From Acanthaster planci (Eukaryota > Echinodermata > Asteroidea > Valvatida > Acanthasteridae): 64,000 nt of DNA. Shown here piece after piece: positions 61,501 to 64,000 of this stretch (positions within the stretch are counted from its first letter, which is position 1; each line of letters opens with the position of its first letter). A program made the position numbers and the translations under genes. The notes beneath the pieces are model-generated. The model was not told the DNA's origin. It saw nothing but the letters and a program-made list of their open reading frames with translations, and made no database searches. The stretch is from positions 123,867 through 187,866 of the forward strand of contig NW_019091376.1 of the NCBI RefSeq assembly GCF_001949145.1, in the 5' to 3' direction.

Positions 61501-61694
61501 CTCATCATGCTCATGTGTCGATTTTTACATACATTGTACATGTTGTAACTGAAATGACAATGACATGCTTACCTATACCGCAAAATTTCTTCATGTGTAA
61601 ACTTTGATGACAAAGCATAACATGCAAATAATGTTGAGATTGCAGTGAGAAATATAGCATGTATAGGAACAATACTGAGTGCTCTGTTCTTCAT
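52557..61694 (-). CDS. EDEM2: EDEM2 orthologue (ER degradation-enhancing alpha-mannosidase-like protein 2)
   Basis: Exons in transcript order: 61694-61573, 60033-59923, 58608-58463, 57687-57562, 56962-56751, 56121-55980, 55460-55336, 54749-54605, 53498-53377, 52988-52557. All GT/AG, phases agree, 1683 nt, 560 aa; human EDEM2 is 578. Exon 1 encodes a signal peptide (hydrophobic from about residue 8 to 28) and joins exon 2 as [17 protein letters not shown]47 (class I alpha-1,2-mannosidase) blocks appear in order: [11 protein letters not shown]-like [88 protein letters not shown] and the calcium-site region FNTEAHP. Family role: trims the first mannose from Man9 on misfolded glycoproteins in the ER lumen and commits them to ERAD, in complex with TXNDC11. 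Cys542 aligns with human Cys558, the TXNDC11-linked residue. Introns 2 and others carry MITEs. Confidence 0.95.
59101..59346. mobile_element. MITE family F, copy 2, in EDEM2 intron 2
   Basis: Starts GAATTCTCC and ends GGGGAATTC. The interior matches the reverse complement of 19911-20122 (AAGAGACACCTTG, ACACAAAGGAACCAG, CAAAAGCTTGCCC). An insertion of TACATG-rich sequence lengthens the left arm. Confidence 0.7.
59654..59876. mobile_element. Tc1/mariner-type MITE in EDEM2 intron 2
   Basis: The left end CACTACTCAAAAAAGTTAAG and the right end, inverted, CGCTACTCAAAAAAAGTTAAG form roughly 31-bp terminal repeats that run on into GGACCACTTTTT. TA dinucleotides flank both ends (59652-59653 and 59877-59878). 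At 223 bp it is non-coding and would need a transposase in trans. Confidence 0.85.
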
Positions 61695-64000
61695 TTCTTG
61701 AGACTTTTGGATGTGTACTGGTCCTCGAAGAAATTAATGCTGACGCCTTCCATGGGTGCTACATACATGTGACGTGAGCGAGTGCTATGATTTTTTGTAG
61801 AGATAAATACTAGCAGGAATTTACTTCAGGACTCCAGACGCTCACCTAGTACCTGATCACAAGTTTTGGACTCGACGATTGAGGGCGCAATCGAGTCTAA
61901 AATGTTTAAAAATAAGGCTACGACTTCTTTTCTCCGCATTGTTGCACTAGGGCGAAGAGCTGTAGCCGTATACAATAATGTTCGTTTGAGGCATGGCCTT
62001 AGTCAGGCTCTAGCATTTGATTGAGAATACAACGTATGCAAACGGGAGAGAAGCCGGGGATGTACTGCAGTACAATGACCAGGTATTCCAAATATTTCAC
62101 TGGTCATATCATGGAGCTATGAGCAGGTGGTTATTGCGTCGTCGACTTTTCCTTAGCGTTGGCAGGACATATTAATTTCAACTAAAGGTGGCATCACTTC
62201 TCCTATAAAACTAAAGGCAGCACTATTTTTCAGTGTTATTATCATTTATATCTAGAATTTGAAAGCCAGAAGACTTGAAGAAAAAGTAAGTTACATGATC
62301 ATCATTTATTTAGACTAGCCTACAGTACTACATGGCCTACAGTACATGTACTTGTACATCATGATGATATGGGCCTATTTCCGGTACCGGTCGTGCTGTT
62401 TTAGCGTCACGGTCAGCATGGTCAACAAGCGTCAACACGCACAAATACATGTACATGTTGCGTCAACAAAGCGTCAACAACTTCAAAATACCCTCTAACA
62501 TGTCTAAAGATTTAAAAGTGAATTTTCATAATTTAGAGACTCCTGTGACTAAAGGTCAGGCATGCCAAGTGTAATAAAAGAAACTGCAAATTTGTTTCCA
62601 GATACCGGAAATGACATTTTTTTTGCAATGTATGCACAGATGTACTTCCAGAATCATAACATTTATACAAACCTTACAGATAGTAACGTAAATAGTCATA
62701 TCTGACATGGTGCTACTTTGGTTTGTATGAAATTTGAATGCTGTTAGTCACACCGGTTTTTCCCCTACAATTTCATGAGGTCTCCTGGGATACAATTTTG
62801 TAATGGGATGGGGGTTCATTTACATGTACATGTACATCATACCATTTAAAATGGTGAAATTTATGAGAATTTTCCTTATCCACACCCGTGTCCATGACTG
62901 CCTGCATAGCTCACATGGTCATGTCAGTTGAAAGGTCATCATTGTCAGCAGTGTTGCAGCTTGACCAATTACAACGTGGCTCTCATCTCTTGCTATTGAG
63001 GGTCTTTTCACTCTCGAATGAAAGAAAATCTCTAACGGTTGAATGGCGTGCTGATGACGTTCACCAACTACAGCTTGTCTCTTATTTCATAGGTCACATG
63101 GACGGGACGTTTCATTGGACAACACATTATACATGTACATACTGAAAATAGTCCTCAGAGTAGTGGGAATGTGTTCTCTAGGAAAGGGTATGCACTGGCC
63201 TCAAAATGACCAAAAATATGTTTGTCGGAAAAAACAACAGCATTTTACCGAGGGCAAAGATGGGACTTTAATCGGGGGTATGTTTTTTTGTGGGGGGAGG
63301 ACTGAAATTTACCCCAAAATGCAGTAGCTCTGGACAATCGAGGCCACACCCCTTGTGATTTATTTTTTTATCGTTAGCTGGCCACGGTGAACTACTGTAC
63401 ATGTAACTGTGCACTCTCATGTTTGTGTACATGTACATGTACTGTTGCAAGTTTAGCAACAGTGTCTTAAAAGTTTGAAGAATTCAAATTACACGTATGT
63501 TCATGTGACTTTATGGAACTCAGTGTGCCAGATTTTGTTTTTGATTTACAGTAACTCGTAAAAGGTTTATTATTATGCTATAGACAACAGAGGGCGCCTT
63601 GCTGCAGATAGTTGGTAAGGGATGGTGCACTCAGGATCATTGATCATAAATGTTTTGACTTGTGTTGTTTCAATTTTATCTTAACCCATTGGTTTTATTG
63701 CAAGGTTTTACTTTCAGTAGACTTACATGCACACATAATGATGGCCCTCTGTTGGTTTATCACCCCTTTGTCTTAATGGTATTGTCTGCGCCACCACCCC
63801 AAAGCAGCATAACTGCCGATTTCAGAGCTTTTCTTAAAGGTGATTTTCATGAACTTACATGTATTTGGAAATTTTTAATCATCTAATCTTTTGTTATTTA
63901 TAAAATGCAAGAAGGTAATTTTGGTTCAATACTGCTTTTGTTGAGAATGTATGTAAGTTGTTGACTGTGTGTTGGTGCATAGAGGAAGGACACAGGAGTT
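61695..64000. other. EDEM2 upstream region
   Basis: No gene is supported. It has a UPR-type motif at 61770 and clustered GTACATGTAC palindromes (about 62343, 62450, 62820, 63130, 63405 and 63427). No other feature was recognised. Confidence 0.5.
61770..61777. promoter_or_regulatory. ATF6/XBP1-type element (TGACGTGA) upstream of EDEM2
   Basis: TGACGTGA matches the unfolded-protein-response element TGACGTG(G/A), bound by ATF6 and spliced XBP1. It lies 76 bp before the EDEM2 start codon, a likely promoter-proximal position. EDEM genes are known UPR targets. An 8-bp motif can occur by chance. Confidence 0.4.

Overview
This is eukaryotic genomic DNA from an invertebrate animal. Protein-coding exons are short, have GT/AG borders and are separated by introns of about 0.2 to 3.9 kb. 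Coding exons cover well under 15% of the window. The rest is intron and intergenic DNA full of short inverted-repeat elements, a mariner relic, tRNA-derived SINEs, small tandem duplications and many copies of the palindrome GTACATGTAC. The gene set and repeat style fit a marine deuterostome invertebrate (echinoderm, hemichordate or cephalochordate), but the sequence alone does not settle the species. One run of N (14595-14851) is an assembly gap.

Layout. (1) 435-11957, minus strand: eleven exons of a CEP89 (CCDC123) orthologue, a mother-centriole distal-appendage protein. Its C-terminal part runs off the left edge. (2) 11958-22738: intergenic, holding a SINE fragment, the gap, a perfect 155-bp inverted repeat, a full-length SINE with 11-bp target duplications, several MITEs and a mariner/Tc1-type element with about 186-bp terminal repeats. 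(3) 22739-32589 and 42183-50067, plus strand: two tandem paralogues of an SLC22 organic ion transporter, ten exons each with every splice phase conserved (578 and 575 aa). (4) 32590-42182: repeat-rich spacer between the paralogues, including a MITE nested in a MITE, an 88-bp-arm palindrome and two local tandem duplications. (5) 46941-47771, inside intron 7 of the second transporter: a short inverted-repeat element carrying the N-terminal half of a THAP domain on one strand and a SWIM/YqaJ-family-like N-terminus on the other. (6) 52557-61694, minus strand: a complete ten-exon EDEM2 gene (560 aa), the ER mannosidase-like factor of glycoprotein degradation. (7) 61695-64000: EDEM2 upstream DNA with an ATF6/XBP1-type motif.

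The genes do not form a pathway: a ciliary/centriolar gene, a transporter pair and an ER quality-control gene are simply neighbours. The most informative signals are the mosaic divergence of the two transporters (exon tracts almost free of synonymous change beside diverged introns), the nested transposons that reveal their own target-site rules, the compact THAP/SWIM inverted-repeat element, and the conserved C-terminal cysteine of EDEM2. All splice models were built by hand from reading frame, splice-site motif and remembered family sequence; no alignment was run.
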